Below the pieces are notes generated by a model. That model did not search any database. It was not told the DNA's origin and saw only the letters and a list, made by a program, of their open reading frames with translations. A stretch of DNA of 64,000 nt from Epiperipatus broadwayi. Taxonomy: Eukaryota; Onychophora; Udeonychophora; Euonychophora; Peripatidae. How positions within the stretch are numbered: position 1 is the stretch's first letter; each line of letters starts with the position of its first letter. The stretch spans positions 12,068,385 to 12,132,384 of the forward strand of contig JAQFVV010000020.1 in assembly GCA_028023455.1 (NCBI GenBank). Direction: 5' to 3'. The translations under genes were made by a program, and so were the position numbers. Shown piece by piece: positions 24,549-36,699 of this stretch.

Positions 24549-27500
24549 CATCACCATCGACATCAACCATTATCAATCCACTGCAGGATGAAGGTCTCTC
24601 CAAGTTTAATCCATCTCCTCCAATATTTAGCTTCTCTTCTCCACATCACCCCTGCACACTTTCTTATCTCATCCATCCATCTCACATGTGGTCTCTTTCT
24701 GGGTCTTTTACAATCTCTTGGAATCCAGTTTAAAATTTCAATTGTCCATCTATTATTGTCTCTTCTAACAATATGTCCAGCCCAACTCCATTTCAATCTT
24801 TTAATTTTTTCAATGAGATTAGTAACACCTGTTTGTTCTCTTAGCCATACATTGTGTTATTGATCTCTTCTTGTTACTCCCAACATACATCTCTCCATAC
24901 TTTTTTGAGTGCTCTGAAGTCTCTGTATTGTTCTTCTATAAAGTGTCCACGTCTCAGATCCATAAGTAAGACCTGGTAAAACACATTTGTTAAAAACCTT
25001 CCTTTTCAAACACATAGACATATTTCCCTTTAGTATCAAGTTATTTCTACCAAAAGCACTCCAACCAAGTTTAATTCTATGATTAATTTCCTCCATTATG
25101 TTTCCATCTGTATTAATAATTTGACCAAGGTATTTGTATCTGTTAACTTCTTCTAATTCATCATAACCAATCTTTTTCATATTTTGAGCAAATCGATTAA
25201 ACATTACTTTAGTCTTTTTAACATTTATCTTTAGTCCTACTTTTCTACTTTCATCTGATAACTCCTGCAACATTTCCTGCAGCCCTGAAGCATTTTTTGC
25301 AAAAACAACTACATCATCTGCGAAATCTAAATGACTTAAATAATCTCCATTTACTTTCACTCCTTTAGTTTTCCATTTTAATCCACAAAATACTTCTTGC
25401 AGCACTGCTGTAAAAAGTTTTGGAGATATGGAATCACCTTGTCTTACACCTTACTCAATGTAGACTTTCCCAGTATCATTATGTAATCTAATTGTTGCTG
25501 TTGCATTTTTATAAATATTTTTTAAAATATGACAATATCCTGGATCTATACCTTGATGATCCAATGCTTTAATCACTGAAGAAATGTTTATAGAATCAAA
25601 TGTCTTTTCATAATCTACAAATCCAAAACATAATGGCAACTCATATTCATTTGTCCTTTCTATAACTTCTCTCAATACCTGGATATTATCTACTGTACTA
25701 AAACCACTTTTAAATCCAGCTTGTTCTCTTGGTTGGTGGAAATCCAATGTTCTCTGTAGACAAGTTGTAATTATCTTGGTAAAAATTTTATATAAAACTG
25801 ATAAAAGGCTGATAGGTCTTTAATTTCTAATATCCTCTTTATCACCTTTTTTAAATATTAATATTATTACTGCATTCTTTCAATCATCTGGTACATCTTT
25901 ATCATTTAGACATTTGGTATATAACTTTGCTAACATTATTTCTATTTCTTTACCTGCTTCTTTTAATATATCAATTATAATTCCATCATTATCTGGAGCC
26001 TTTCCTTTCTTCATACATTTAATTGTATGTTTCACTTCTTCATTTAAAATTCTGGGCAATTTGGAAGATGTAATAAATATAGGAGGTACTTGTTCTTTAT
26101 TACTGTATAATTCTTGATAAAAATCTTCTACCAATTTCATGATGTCATCTCTCTTTTTAGTAATAATTCCATCTTTTTTTCTTATTGCAGATATAAATTT
26201 CCTACCAATACCAAAATGTTGTTTTACACTCTTGAGACTTTTATTTTCTTCTACAGCTTTCCTTGCTAGTTCACAGTTATACTTTCTTATATCATTTTCA
26301 ACTCTTTTTCACACAATTTTACAAAATTCGAGATATCCAATCCTTTTTAATGTATAATTTTTGCATATCTTCATATTCCTTCTTTTCTTCATAAATTCTC
26401 TAGTCTCAGTAGAAATTTTATTGGTAAATTGCTGCTTTTTTCTACCAGCTATCTTTGTTGCAGTTTTTAAAAGTGTATCTGTTATTTTCATATTAATTTC
26501 ATTCAAATCTGAATCATGTTCAAAATCTACTAATACTTGAAACCGATTTGTAAGTTCTAATTTAAATTCATTAGAATGTTTCTGAAGATTAGAAATATCA
26601 ACAGTAAATATTGTTTTTCTTAATAATTTTTGTCTTTATAGTTTTACAGTAACATGTATCTTATACCTTATTAATCGATCATCACTTCCTGTGTTAAATT
26701 TATTAAGAACATTACAATCTTGGAATATATATTTCCTGTTAGTCAAAATATAATCCAATTCTGCTGTACCTTCATTTGGATGCTTCCATGTCCATTTCCT
26801 TTTAATATTTTTCTCAAAAAAAGAATTCATAATATAAAGTTTTTCTTTTTCTGCAAACTCCACAAGTCTATGTCCTCTCTCATTTCTATTACCATAACCA
26901 AAATTACCTACAGCACTTTCATCTTTCATTTGTTTACCAATTCTAGCATTAAAGTCTCCCATAACAATTTTAAAATGTTGTTTACTCTGATCAAAAGCCT
27001 TTTGTACATCCATATAAAAATCTTCTACTACTTCATCACTATGAAAACTTGTTGGGGCATAAACCTGAATTATCTGCATTTGGTGTCTGCTATTTAGTTG
27101 TATAACTAATCTTGCCACTCTGTCGGATACACCATCAATCTCCACAATATTGTTCTTCCACTTTTTATTTATAATGAATCCTACTCCACTTGTATTTCCA
27201 ATATTTGTGCCTTTATAATAGAGTGAATGTCCACTTTTTAAATCAATTGTCTTTTCACCTTTTCTTCTAACTTCACAAAGTCCAATAATGTCCCATTTAA
27301 TATAAGATAGTTCTTTTAATTTTTGAAATCTTCCTTCACTTGAAAGTGATCTGCAGTTGTAAGTACATAAATAAAAAGTCATCATCAAATGGCAGCCTGG
27401 GTTTACAATCAGGGGATTCTTAGCACTCTCTGCCTTTGGCCACCAACTGCTGCCTTGGTTGGTGACTTTACAGCCTCCTGGGAATAAGGGCCATGCTTTA

Positions 27501-27833
27501 TTTTTGTCTGTCATAATTGTATATATGTATTAGAAAAATATTTATCATTTAAACAAACATTCATTCTGCCTTATTAGGCACTGAGAAGAAAGATCATGGT
27601 GTTTCTTGATCTTATACTCAGAGGTAAAAAGCCAATAAACTCACCACGCTGGCTAATGCGTGTTGGTGAGCAGCCCATCTGTGTTCATATACTATATGAA
27701 TAATCACATAGTAATAACAGCTGCAATGACAAGAATATATGGAATGGACATTAGCCCTGCTCAGTTCCTTTAAGGCCTCCAAGAGGAATCAAAGGGTATC
27801 CTTTCAGTTAATAGCAAACTCCTTTCTGCAGAC
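24549..27833 (-). mobile_element. RTE-clade LINE copy 3, full length (3285 bp) with TSD
   Basis: The element lies between two exact 11-bp copies of TATTCAGTTAT. On the minus strand it begins GTCTGCAGAAAGG, has a ~320-base leader, the endonuclease-reverse transcriptase region and an ATG-type repeat tail directly after the stop. This fixes the length of the family at about 3.3 kb and shows that the leader sequence near 27530-27833 belongs to the element. It probably represents a complete target-primed insertion that has since decayed. Confidence 0.93.
24563..27514 (-). pseudogene. RTE endonuclease-reverse transcriptase of copy 3, decayed
   Basis: The same polyprotein as in copy 2, broken into at least six frames: 27514-26636 (endonuclease), 26506-26309 (linker), 26140-25880 and 25747-25451 (reverse transcriptase fingers and palm), 25405-24857 (palm with F-A-D-D, thumb) and 24796-24563 (C-terminal tail ending at the TGA). 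A stop replaces a lysine codon just before G-V-R-Q-G-D near 25453. In the endonuclease the catalytic histidine codon of S-D-H-R has become aspartate (S-D-D-R, 26675-26686), so nicking activity would be lost even without the frame breaks. Confidence 0.88.
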
Positions 27834-27844
27834 TATTCAGTTAT
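27834..27844. other. Target-site duplication of RTE copy 3, right
   Basis: Exact repeat of 24538-24548 (TATTCAGTTAT). Confidence 0.9.
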
Positions 27845-27884
27845 ATAATTAGGTATATTGCTTTAAAAATACAGACATCAAATA

Positions 27885-27914
27885 ATATATATATATATGT
27901 GTGTGTGTGTGTGT
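27885..27914. repeat. (TA)n-(TG)n microsatellite
   Basis: A run of TA dinucleotides passes into TG dinucleotides directly before RTE copy 4. Confidence 0.85.
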
Positions 27915-27916
27915 AC

Positions 27917-29285
27917 ATATATCATCATCATCAACCATTATCAATCCACTGCAGGATGATTGGAAGAATGCAGTATTAATATTAATATTTTAAAAAGGTG
28001 ATAAAGAAGATATTAGAAATTACAGACCTATCAGTCTTTTATCAGTTTTATACAAAATTTTTACTAAGATAATTACAACTCATCTACAGAAAGCACTGGA
28101 TTTCCAGTAATCAAAAGAACAAGCTGAATTTAAAAGTGGTTTTAGTACAGTAGATCATATCCAGGTATTGAGAAAAGTTATAAAAAGGACAAATGAATAT
28201 GAGTTGCCATTATGCTTAGGATTTGTAGATTATGAAAAGACATTTGATTCTATAAACATTTCTTCAGTGATTAAAGCATTGGATCATCACAGTGTAGATG
28301 CAGGATATTGTCATATTTTAAAGAATATTTATAAAAATGCAACAGCAACAATTAGATTACATAATGATAGTAGGAAAATCAACATTGGAAAGGGTGTCTG
28401 ACAGGGTGACTCCATATCTCCAAAACTTTTTACAGCAGTGCTGCAAGAAGTATTTTGTGGATTAAAATGGGAAGTTAAAGGAGTGAAAGTAAATGGAGAT
28501 TATTTAAGTCATTTAGATTTTGCAGATGATGTAGTTGTTTTTGAAAATAATGCTTTAGAGCTACAGGAAATGTTGCAGGAGTTATCAGCTGAAAGTAGGA
28601 AAGTAGGACTAAAAATAAATGTTAAAAAGACTAAAGTAATGATTAATAGATTTTCTCAAAATATGAAAAAAAAATTGATTATGATGAGTTAAAAGAAGTT
28701 AACAGTTACAAATACCTTGGTCAGATTGTTAACACAGATGGAAACATAATGGAAGAAATTAAACATAGAATTAAACTTGGTTGGAATGCCTTTGGTAGAA
28801 CTAACTTGATATTAAAAGGAAATATGCCTACATGTTTGAAAAGGAAGGTTTTTAATAAATGTGTTTTCCAGTTCTTAGTTATGGATATAAGAGTTGGACA
28901 CTTAACGAGCAATATAGAGACTTCAGACCATTCAAAGAAGTATGGAGAGATGCATGTTGGGAGTAACAAGAAGAGATATCGAAAACGCAATGTATGGGTA
29001 AGAGAACAAACAAGTGTTACTGACCTCATTGAAAAAATTAAAAGATTGAAGTTAAGTTGGGCTGGACATATTGCTAGAAGAGATGATAATAGATGGACAA
29101 TTAAAATTTTAAACTGGATTCCAAGAGATTGTAAAAGACCCAGAAAGAGACCATGTGTGAGATGGATGGATGAAATAAGAAAGTTTGCAGGGGTGATGTG
29201 GAGAACAGAAGCTAAAGATAGGAAAAGGTGGATTGAACTTGGAGAGACCTTCATCCTGCAGTGGGTTGTAACGGGATGGGGGGGT
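27917..29285 (+). mobile_element. RTE-clade LINE copy 4, 5'-truncated, with an inverted 3' end
   Basis: From about 27953 the plus strand matches the reverse transcriptase region from D-D-W-K-N-A onward, through F-A-D-D near 28519-28530, to the C-terminal tail and the CATCCTGCAGTGG end near 29255. It is preceded at 27917-27959 by about 40 bp of the same family's 3' terminus in the opposite orientation (ATCATCATCATCAACC). The two parts meet at a shared GGATGAT. Frames remain at 28168-28401, 28438-28692 and 28749-29351. A TGA replaces the arginine of R-Q-G-D at 28399-28401, and further indels lie near 28690 and 28870. The element is dead. Confidence 0.88.
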
Positions 29286-30765
29286 ATCGAAATATGGTGG
29301 AAAATCATCATCAACCCCAAGTCACTACAAAATACAAAATCAAATTTATGAAGTATAATATAATTATATTTAAGAGCATGAGATTAGAGAATCCCAGTGA
29401 ACATTGAGAGATCAATGAGATTGAGATCAACCAACTAACTCATAAGAGCAACTATAATAATTAATCATCAACCAGCATTATAAATAAAAGTAAGTATGAG
29501 TACTCAAGAGAAATAATCACTCTTCATGAATGATCCACAATATAATACATAAGTACAGTAAATCAACAATCAACCTTGTGACTGGATTGGAAATGGGTCT
29601 TCTGTAGACCAGGCTAACTACTGAGTCTTTTGCCAGCTTGGGCAATTATATAAACATGACTTGGATGCACCAGCTTAGTGCCCATCCATTAAAATACACA
29701 ACTATAAAATCTAAACAATAATGCTGGGACATTAAAACATGCTGATCATCATCAATGCTCAGGCCACTTGTACTGGCCAACTATAAACTGAAATTTTTAA
29801 TAAGACTAAAGTAAAATAAAAAAAATAATAGTGCATGGGCTTTAAAGAGTATCTTCTTTTGCGCCAACCAGGATAATGATTGATCATCACTGGATGCCCA
29901 AAGCACTAAACACAACCCCATTTATCCGTGTCCGAAATCTAGCTCAGAGAACAATGGGCTCTATTACTGTATGTGAACAAGAGATGATGGGATACAATTT
30001 TAACAATGAAATAAGTTTATTACTAACAATAAAAAAATAAATAAGGTCTTATAAGGGTTTTGATTTTGAATGATATACAATATTATATATACAATTAAAG
30101 TTATCATATAGATTTACAATATTTCTTAATAAGTTTCTACAAACGCATATATATATATATTCGTATACAGACGTGCGTTTTATAATATACAAGGAATGCA
30201 TTTCAATTAAACATAAAATCATTATATAAAAAAAAAAATTGATTAAAATTTACATATGTGTTACAATTGGCAACATACGCACATATACATGTGTGTGTGC
30301 ATGAAATAACTTATTTGACTTGTTACAAAATAATTATCAAACTCTTAAATTATATGAAATGCAATAAATGATTGAAATTTCAGTTAAATGAAATACATTT
30401 TACATACTAGGTTTACTGAAACACGTATATATAATTTGCACAGGCATATGAAACATTAATTTAGCTACAATAAAATTATGAAAGATTATTTTCGCAATTT
30501 AATCTTGAATATAGTCCTTTTCTTTAAAATAAGAACTATCAAATTTTTGATAGTTAATTGATTTAAAATGTCTTTCTTTTTTCCTAGTCTAAAAGATTTT
30601 TGAAAATCACTTTCTTGACTATTAATTATAACTTTGTTTGTACTTTTTTTTCTTTAATAAACGATTTTAAACTAATATCGTTTTATATATTTCTATCAGT
30701 TATAAAAATGTCATTTTACTAAGGAAATTGTTTAAAACTTCCTTATCATATATAATGCTACTCAC
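29286..30765. other. Spacer of mixed composition, no recognised gene
   Basis: No gene is supported. Bases about 29570-29960 are less AT-rich than most spacers and may be an unidentified old repeat. From about 30000 the sequence is AT-rich with (TA)n runs near 30150. Confidence 0.45.
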
Positions 30766-31063
30766 CACCAGCTGTATATACGTTTATCCGTGTTCCTTTG
30801 CCATTATCTGAAGCAACATAGTGTAATTAATTCTTCAGCAAGCTGGAAGATTTTTCTTGATGAGTTTGGTTTTGGTGATTGTCATAATCAGGAAAAATGT
30901 AATCCATGTAAAATGTTGATCTTCCTTTCAGTCTAGGATTGTTCCAGACAAGCAGCTCTCTTGGTTTGATAGATTTCAGGCAATCAACCATCCTCTGCAC
31001 GTTTAAGGCTATGAATTTCAGCACAAAGAAGTGAGTCATTTTCTCCAAGTGAATTTCAAACTC
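30766..31063 (-). pseudogene. Possible host-gene exon with one stop codon
   Basis: I do not recognise the product. On the minus strand a pyrimidine-rich acceptor (TATTTCCTTGCAG) ends at 31064. The frame beginning E-F-E-I-H-L-E-K-M-T-H-F-F then runs about 78 codons of varied, non-repetitive composition (including L-K-S-I-K-P-R-E-L-L-V-W-N-N and M-D-Y-I-F-P-D-Y-D) to a TAA at 30827-30829. The same frame continues H-Y-V-A-S-D-N-G-K-G-T-R-I-N-V-Y-T-A-G up to a consensus-like donor GTGAGT (30760-30765). Coding-like composition on both sides of the stop suggests a pseudogenised exon, or a last exon if the stop is real. It could also be a fragment of an unrecognised transposon. An upstream extension of the frame reaches 31114. 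Confidence 0.4.
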
Positions 31064-31069
31064 CTGCAA

Positions 31070-31608
31070 GGAAATATTGGTAGCTCCTGAATCTAATGTT
31101 CTGCCTTCAGCCACATAACTTCATAATAGCTATTTTGCCAACTCTCCAGTCAGCTAAAACCAACTGCTGCAAACTTCATCAAGTTGCAACAAAATATTAT
31201 AACCAACTTTTCAGACTGCTCTCTTATAAATCATTATCCAGACTATGCAGTGGCCTAGTTGGCCACTGCTTAAAATACTACAACCAGACTCCTCTGGTCA
31301 ACTCTTACAAACTACAAGCAAAAACTAACTGATATATTTTTTTATCAGTCTTTTATAATCTCATCTGAGGTGTTAACAACACTTTGATTAAAAACAGAGT
31401 TTCTATTTTTATCTCACTAATCCCTTCATATACATGTTTTTACTTAGGGGATTTCTAATAGATAAGAATTTTGTTTAATTAAAATTTCAAAAATACGGCA
31501 GGGTGTTTTTAAATTTCAAAATCAGAGTAATAATTAATAATAATGCAATATTTATATTTATTCAGACCTTTTTAAAACATTAATTTATAAAACAATATTT
31601 TAAATCAG

Positions 31609-31610
<2 letters not shown>
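31070..31610. other. Spacer with a short perfect hairpin
   Basis: No gene is recognised. GCAGTGGCC and GGCCACTGC (31247-31255 and 31261-31269) form a perfect 9-bp stem around TAGTT. If 30766-31063 is an exon, part of this stretch would be the preceding intron. Confidence 0.5.

Positions 31611-31644
<34 letters not shown>
31611..31644. repeat. (ATT)n microsatellite
   Basis: About eleven consecutive ATT units. Confidence 0.95.
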
Positions 31645-33460
31645 TTATTTCAATGAATGTAGAAAATATCTACTATAATTTTTGTCTGTGTTTATTTCTA
31701 CTTTTCCTTTATTTTACATATATATATATTCACATCCACTATATTAGTGTGTGTGATGTAACCCAACTGGTTACAATATATATATATATTGTACTGGGTG
31801 CATTCGGAAGAAGATACAGTGTACTCTATTTGCTAGGTTTAACTGAGTTTAAACTTTATTTATCATAATTTTATAATCTTATATTATAAATATGTGAATA
31901 GACCAGCCCTTCGAGCAGAGGGGAGAATACCATCAATAGCAGAAATACCAATGATACCCACGATCAGACCAAGCTATGCAATGCATGACACAATCACATT
32001 TCCAGACTGTGGCCACCATGACTGCTAGATTCAAACCCCCACTATCCAAACACTTTATTTGTTTTGAGAGGTGTCAGCTAGCTACGAGAACTAACGTGTT
32101 TGGACAGTAATCCCATAATTCAGCACTCGAAAAATCCCATGACTAACTCAATCAAAAGAATAATCTAATACATTATTTCTTTAATTAGTGAAAAAGAATT
32201 GACCGGCAAACATTAAGTTTAAAGAAAATTTATTATTTTAACTAAGTGCTTATTATTATAGTTACTACTTATAACTTTCTCAATTAAATATGAACAATGA
32301 TTTTATAGATAATTACATGTACTCTTCATAAATCATGCAATATAATATAACAAAAGGTATTAGACAATACAAGGCATTAAAGATACATGAAATCAATATA
32401 ATGAACATGCACATCAATAGTTCTTTATGCATGCTATAGAGTTCATTTATTAATTGACTCTGGCAGCTTTAAGTTAATGCAATGGCTACCTTAGTATCAG
32501 AAATGGAAGTAATAAAAGTTACTTATTACCTATAGTATTTGAACATTGACTTCTTGCTAGTTGATGCTTCAATTGAAAATTTTTCCAACCGGTTGGATCC
32601 GAAGTTTTGTGGAGGTTTTTAGGCTTATTATTCTGTGGTACTATTCTTAGACAGTTAAACATTCCTGGTGATTTTTCAAGTGGTTAAACAGGCATCACTT
32701 TTACAGGGCAAATTGCCGATCTTATTAGACTAAGGGCTGGAGCAAGATTGTATGTTCCTAAAAGCCACTCAACACTGCATGGTCTCTGATTCTGGATACA
32801 TAATAGACTTATTGATTGATTGACTGAACTGCACTGATCTGATTGTGATCTCAACTGAACTGCTTGATGAAAATCTGGGCTATTTATATGATGACCTGTT
32901 GACAGTTTAATGTCTGCCAGCTATATCTGTTGTTGAAATTCCTCCAGTTTCCTTCGATAAGATTTTTATTGTGTTTTCCTTGGTAGCCATTGCAAATTTG
33001 TTTTGTGGATTTTTAATTCTTAGCCATTGTAAATCCTGTGTTTATATATCTTATGATTATACAATATTTTTTAACTTTCATTTATTCCTTAATATTTAGC
33101 ACACACATTTATTTTATCAACAAGCTCACCTTTTGCTATATTTAAAATCAACTCGACATTTACGCACATACATATTTCTAAAATCAACTCATTATAAATG
33201 AGATATTTTTAATTTTATGTAAAAGATATTTTAAGTTTTTAGTTTCCCCCTCCTATTTCAAACTACTAATAATAGAAAAAAATCTCTTTAGACTTTTATT
33301 CTGACTATTTTCTTTTATCGAGCAGTATTTTATCTAGATTACTAAAAACTTTAGATTTTTATAAACAACAATCTCTCAAACTGAAACCATCACATTATTG
33401 ATGATAATTTTATTTTAATAATTTTTTAAATAAAAATTTCACATGGATCACTTTTTTCAT
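31645..33460. other. Spacer, no recognised gene
   Basis: No gene is supported. A (TA)n run at about 31777-31790 leads into TTGTACTGGG. Bases about 31900-32110 and 32540-32930 are less AT-rich and could be unidentified old repeats. ATCCAAACAC near 32044 pairs with GTGTTTGGA near 32095. Confidence 0.45.
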
Positions 33461-35325
33461 AACTTCTTCACTTCAAAAATCACCCCTTCTAAAATCAAAA
33501 CTAAAATATATATCTATAAAGATTTTAAAAGGAAAGAGAAAATTGTATTTAAAACTTTGTATTTTATTTTATTTTTTTGTTTGTAGGTGTATATGCCATT
33601 ACACATATATTTGATTATATTTTGAAATCATAAAAATATTTTGATTTAAAAGAGTTTTCATTGATATAATTCTTTTCATTTTTATTTTAATCTATTTTTT
33701 AAAGCACAGTCTTATTTTCCAATTTATTAAAAGTGTATTAAAAAATAAAAACACAAGATAAAAGATAGCCCTGGTTGAGTCTGCAGGAGATAAAGACAAG
33801 CTCTGGTTAGATTTTAGAATCTGGTGGGAGATAAAATAATAAAACAAAGCTCTGTGTTTTTGATTGATATATATTTTTATATTTGCTAATTATGGATTGC
33901 AAAATAGGATTTGTGTATTAGAAAATTGTGACTGGAAAATTGCTGATTACTATTTCAGAGCGTTATTACCTAAAGAAACCATTCAAGGAAAAGAAGAAAA
34001 AAAATAAACATGCTTAATATGGAAAATAACAACCCTTCATTCAAAATCTAGAAACTACTTAAAAGACCATATTAAAAGTATGCAGTGCTAAGCTATCTAA
34101 GATAAACTCCAGAGCTCATAATTGTGCTATCATGAACATGTTCTAATTGCCTAGTTTGAGACTGATCCTGAAGATTTACTTCATGCTCCATGGCCAGATA
34201 AATGGAGGTCCAAACCATTGTAATGTACTCCTGATAGAACTAAAACCTTGCACACACTGCTGGAATCAATCAGACAGAAAAATTGAATCCACAAAGGTAA
34301 CTGAATTTTTTTATATTTTAACCAGGGCTTAAGTATCTGCTTGAAAAAAATCTAATGATAGGCTTGTTCTTTATAGTTTAGGTATTATTAATCAAGTTAT
34401 AAATATATCATTTATTTTGTTATATGTATTTTTCTTTATGGAATTTATAAAATATAGCGAATTAGTTTAAGATTTTATTTACCACTTTGTTGGAGTGTAT
34501 TGTAAGTTAATATTTTATGCTGTTTTTTTTATAATATTAATTGTTGGTAAAGCTTTGGCAGATAATAGTAATTTTCTTTTATCTCACCTGTTCCCTATTT
34601 TAGTTGAAATTAATTTAGTTAGTGTGTGTTTGCATTTCCTGCAAACTAGATCATTTGGCTAGCTATTAATTATAAAGCTCTGCTTTTTTGTAAGCCACGG
34701 AGATTTTGAAATTTCCTTTTATATTAAAGGTTAAGAAATTATAATCTTGTCTCTCTGCTTGTATGGAGGTAACTTTAAGGGCCATATTGTAACATGATCT
34801 CTTATGAGTTTTTATGGAGCATCTGACATCCTTGTTTTGTCCTATTGTTTTTACAAGATTAAGGTAAGCTTGCTTTGTGCTGTTCATTTCCATACAAGAT
34901 CATCTTTACTAAAATCTCTAATAAAGGAAAGTAGAAGTGACTAGATAAATTGTTGGCAAGAAGATCGTACAAAGCCCTCTAGACTTAGATGAGAAACCAA
35001 CATTATCTGCTCAAGTATTTGATACACCATAATATTCATGTGCATTCTTTAACAGAGAAGGTTGGGGAATTTGGGTCAACTTATATATTTTTCTTGAGTA
35101 ATATTTTTTGAATTTAATAAAACATAAAAATTTTTTAATAATTATATTTGTTTTTGGCTGATATTTATTTCTGTGTCCTGTCCCTCAATTGTCTGATTAA
35201 TGTTTATGATCTCTTTTTCTCCCTGAATCTAGCTGGCAGCATTTATATTCATCATCATTAACTTTTTAATCACTATAAATCAAATTTTCTAAGTCAACAG
35301 TGGCCTAGTGGAACCCTCAGTGTAA
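33461..35325 (+). repeat. Repeat D copy 1 (~1.9 kb)
   Basis: Directly repeated at about 36700-38745. Shared landmarks run in the same order: TTCAAAAATCA with CTAAAATCAAAACTAAAAT at the start, GTGTTTTTGATTGA, CATATCATTTATTTTGTT, CCCTCTAGACTTAG and the end CAGTGGCCTAGTGG with GGTTGGAGTGTCC. The frames at 34147-34332 and 34666-34893 are not conserved in the second copy and have no recognised domain. Confidence 0.8.
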
Positions 35326-35568
35326 AAAAAGGGTTGGAGTGTCCGGTACAATGGATATAAAATTTTAGCACTGCCAAGATGGGACTTCAAATTGTAAAAC
35401 CCACATGAGATTTTATTCAGACAATTGAGAAATATTTCACGGTTAGTGAGGCAGAATTTAGTGTTAGTATAGTAGGCATATGTGTCAATGGAGTGATTTG
35501 GACTAGGAGTTTGTCTTTTTAATATGAATAAATAATTAAATACCATTTTTTTTATTTCTAAAAAAATT

Positions 35569-36484
35569 TTGGAACATTGTAAAACTGAAAATAAAATGTT
35601 AGAAATATTGAAATATTGGGGTTTGATCTTGTTTTTAAAAATGGAAATCAGTGAAGAAAATGATAGGCGAGTACTTGAGGAAGAAAGCCCTTTCAAAAAT
35701 CCCCAAGTAGTCAAAAAGGAAAAAGAAGTGGCAGAAATACAGATGATGATGGAGATAATGAAAAAAAATAGAAAAATAAAATAAAGATAGCTGCCAATGA
35801 TGAAAGAAATGTGACAAGAGTTATGAAAAATGGAGCAAAATCAATAAGAAATGAAGCAAAGTCAGGAGGCAATGTGGGAAGACTTGAAAGCCAAAATGAA
35901 AGGAATGAGGCAAGAAACAATGAAAAGAGTGGAGAAAAAACAGGAGGGCATTAGAGATGAGTTAAAACAAGATAGTGTTAGGGAAGATTAAGTGGAAATA
36001 AAAATAGTGCACAAAGAAGAGAGTAGGGATAATTTAAAGACAGAAAATAATGTAAAGGTATTTCCACAAGAAATCAAAGATAAGTTGATTAAACTAACTG
36101 TTCATTTTGAACATAAATTTGAAACAAGAAAAAGGGTCAAGAAAATGATTAGGGAATATAAATTTGAAGCAGGAATGGCAGCTATTTACAGAGCAAGCTT
36201 ATTTAAAACATTCAAAAAGACTGTAGCAGAGAGTCTCTTTCCATTTATTATTGTTGATATTATTAATAATAAAGCGAGACACTTTGAAGAAATGTGGAGT
36301 TTTGCTAAAAAAAAAGGGTCTTCAGATATATGTTTACATTGTAGAAATGTCAGGAGCTGCTGCTTCTTCTTCCAAAAGAAATACTCATAATCATTCAATG
36401 GGTGAAATATCTAAAATGATTAACTTCTGGAAAATGGAAGATTCAGCAGTAGACAGTAACAAGATTAACATCAATGATATCTGA
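35569..36484 (+). pseudogene. Decayed Lys/Glu/Met-rich reading frame between D repeats
   Basis: I do not recognise the product. One frame runs from about 35569 to 36320 and is interrupted only by a handful of stops (for example 35782-35784 and 35989-35991). Many of those stops sit where a Gln, Arg or Glu codon would fit a coiled-coil pattern such as M-W-E-D-L-K-A-K-M-K. The central part (35992-36320) is open and reads through E-T-R-K-R-V-K-K-M-I-R-E-Y-K-F-E. After the A run near 36307-36315 the coding-like signal moves to another frame (M-S-G-A-A-A-S-S-S-K-R) up to 36484. The composition resembles the N-terminal coiled-coil or gag-like proteins of retroelements, but no zinc knuckle or enzyme motif is seen. 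Confidence 0.4.
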
Positions 36485-36699
36485 CCACAAATAAAACAAA
36501 TTCTCCAGAAATAGTTAAGAGAAAGTTCAGTAGTTGTAGCTGGGGGAAATCAAAAGTTGTCTCAATGTCACTAGACAGAGGATAAAAAAAATGTTCAGCA
36601 GGATTTTTTTTTTGGGGGGGTCAATGTAAAAAAGGGGATTTAAAAGATATATATATGAAGAATTTTTTTTTTTTGAGATATGATGGGGCAGTTGAACCA

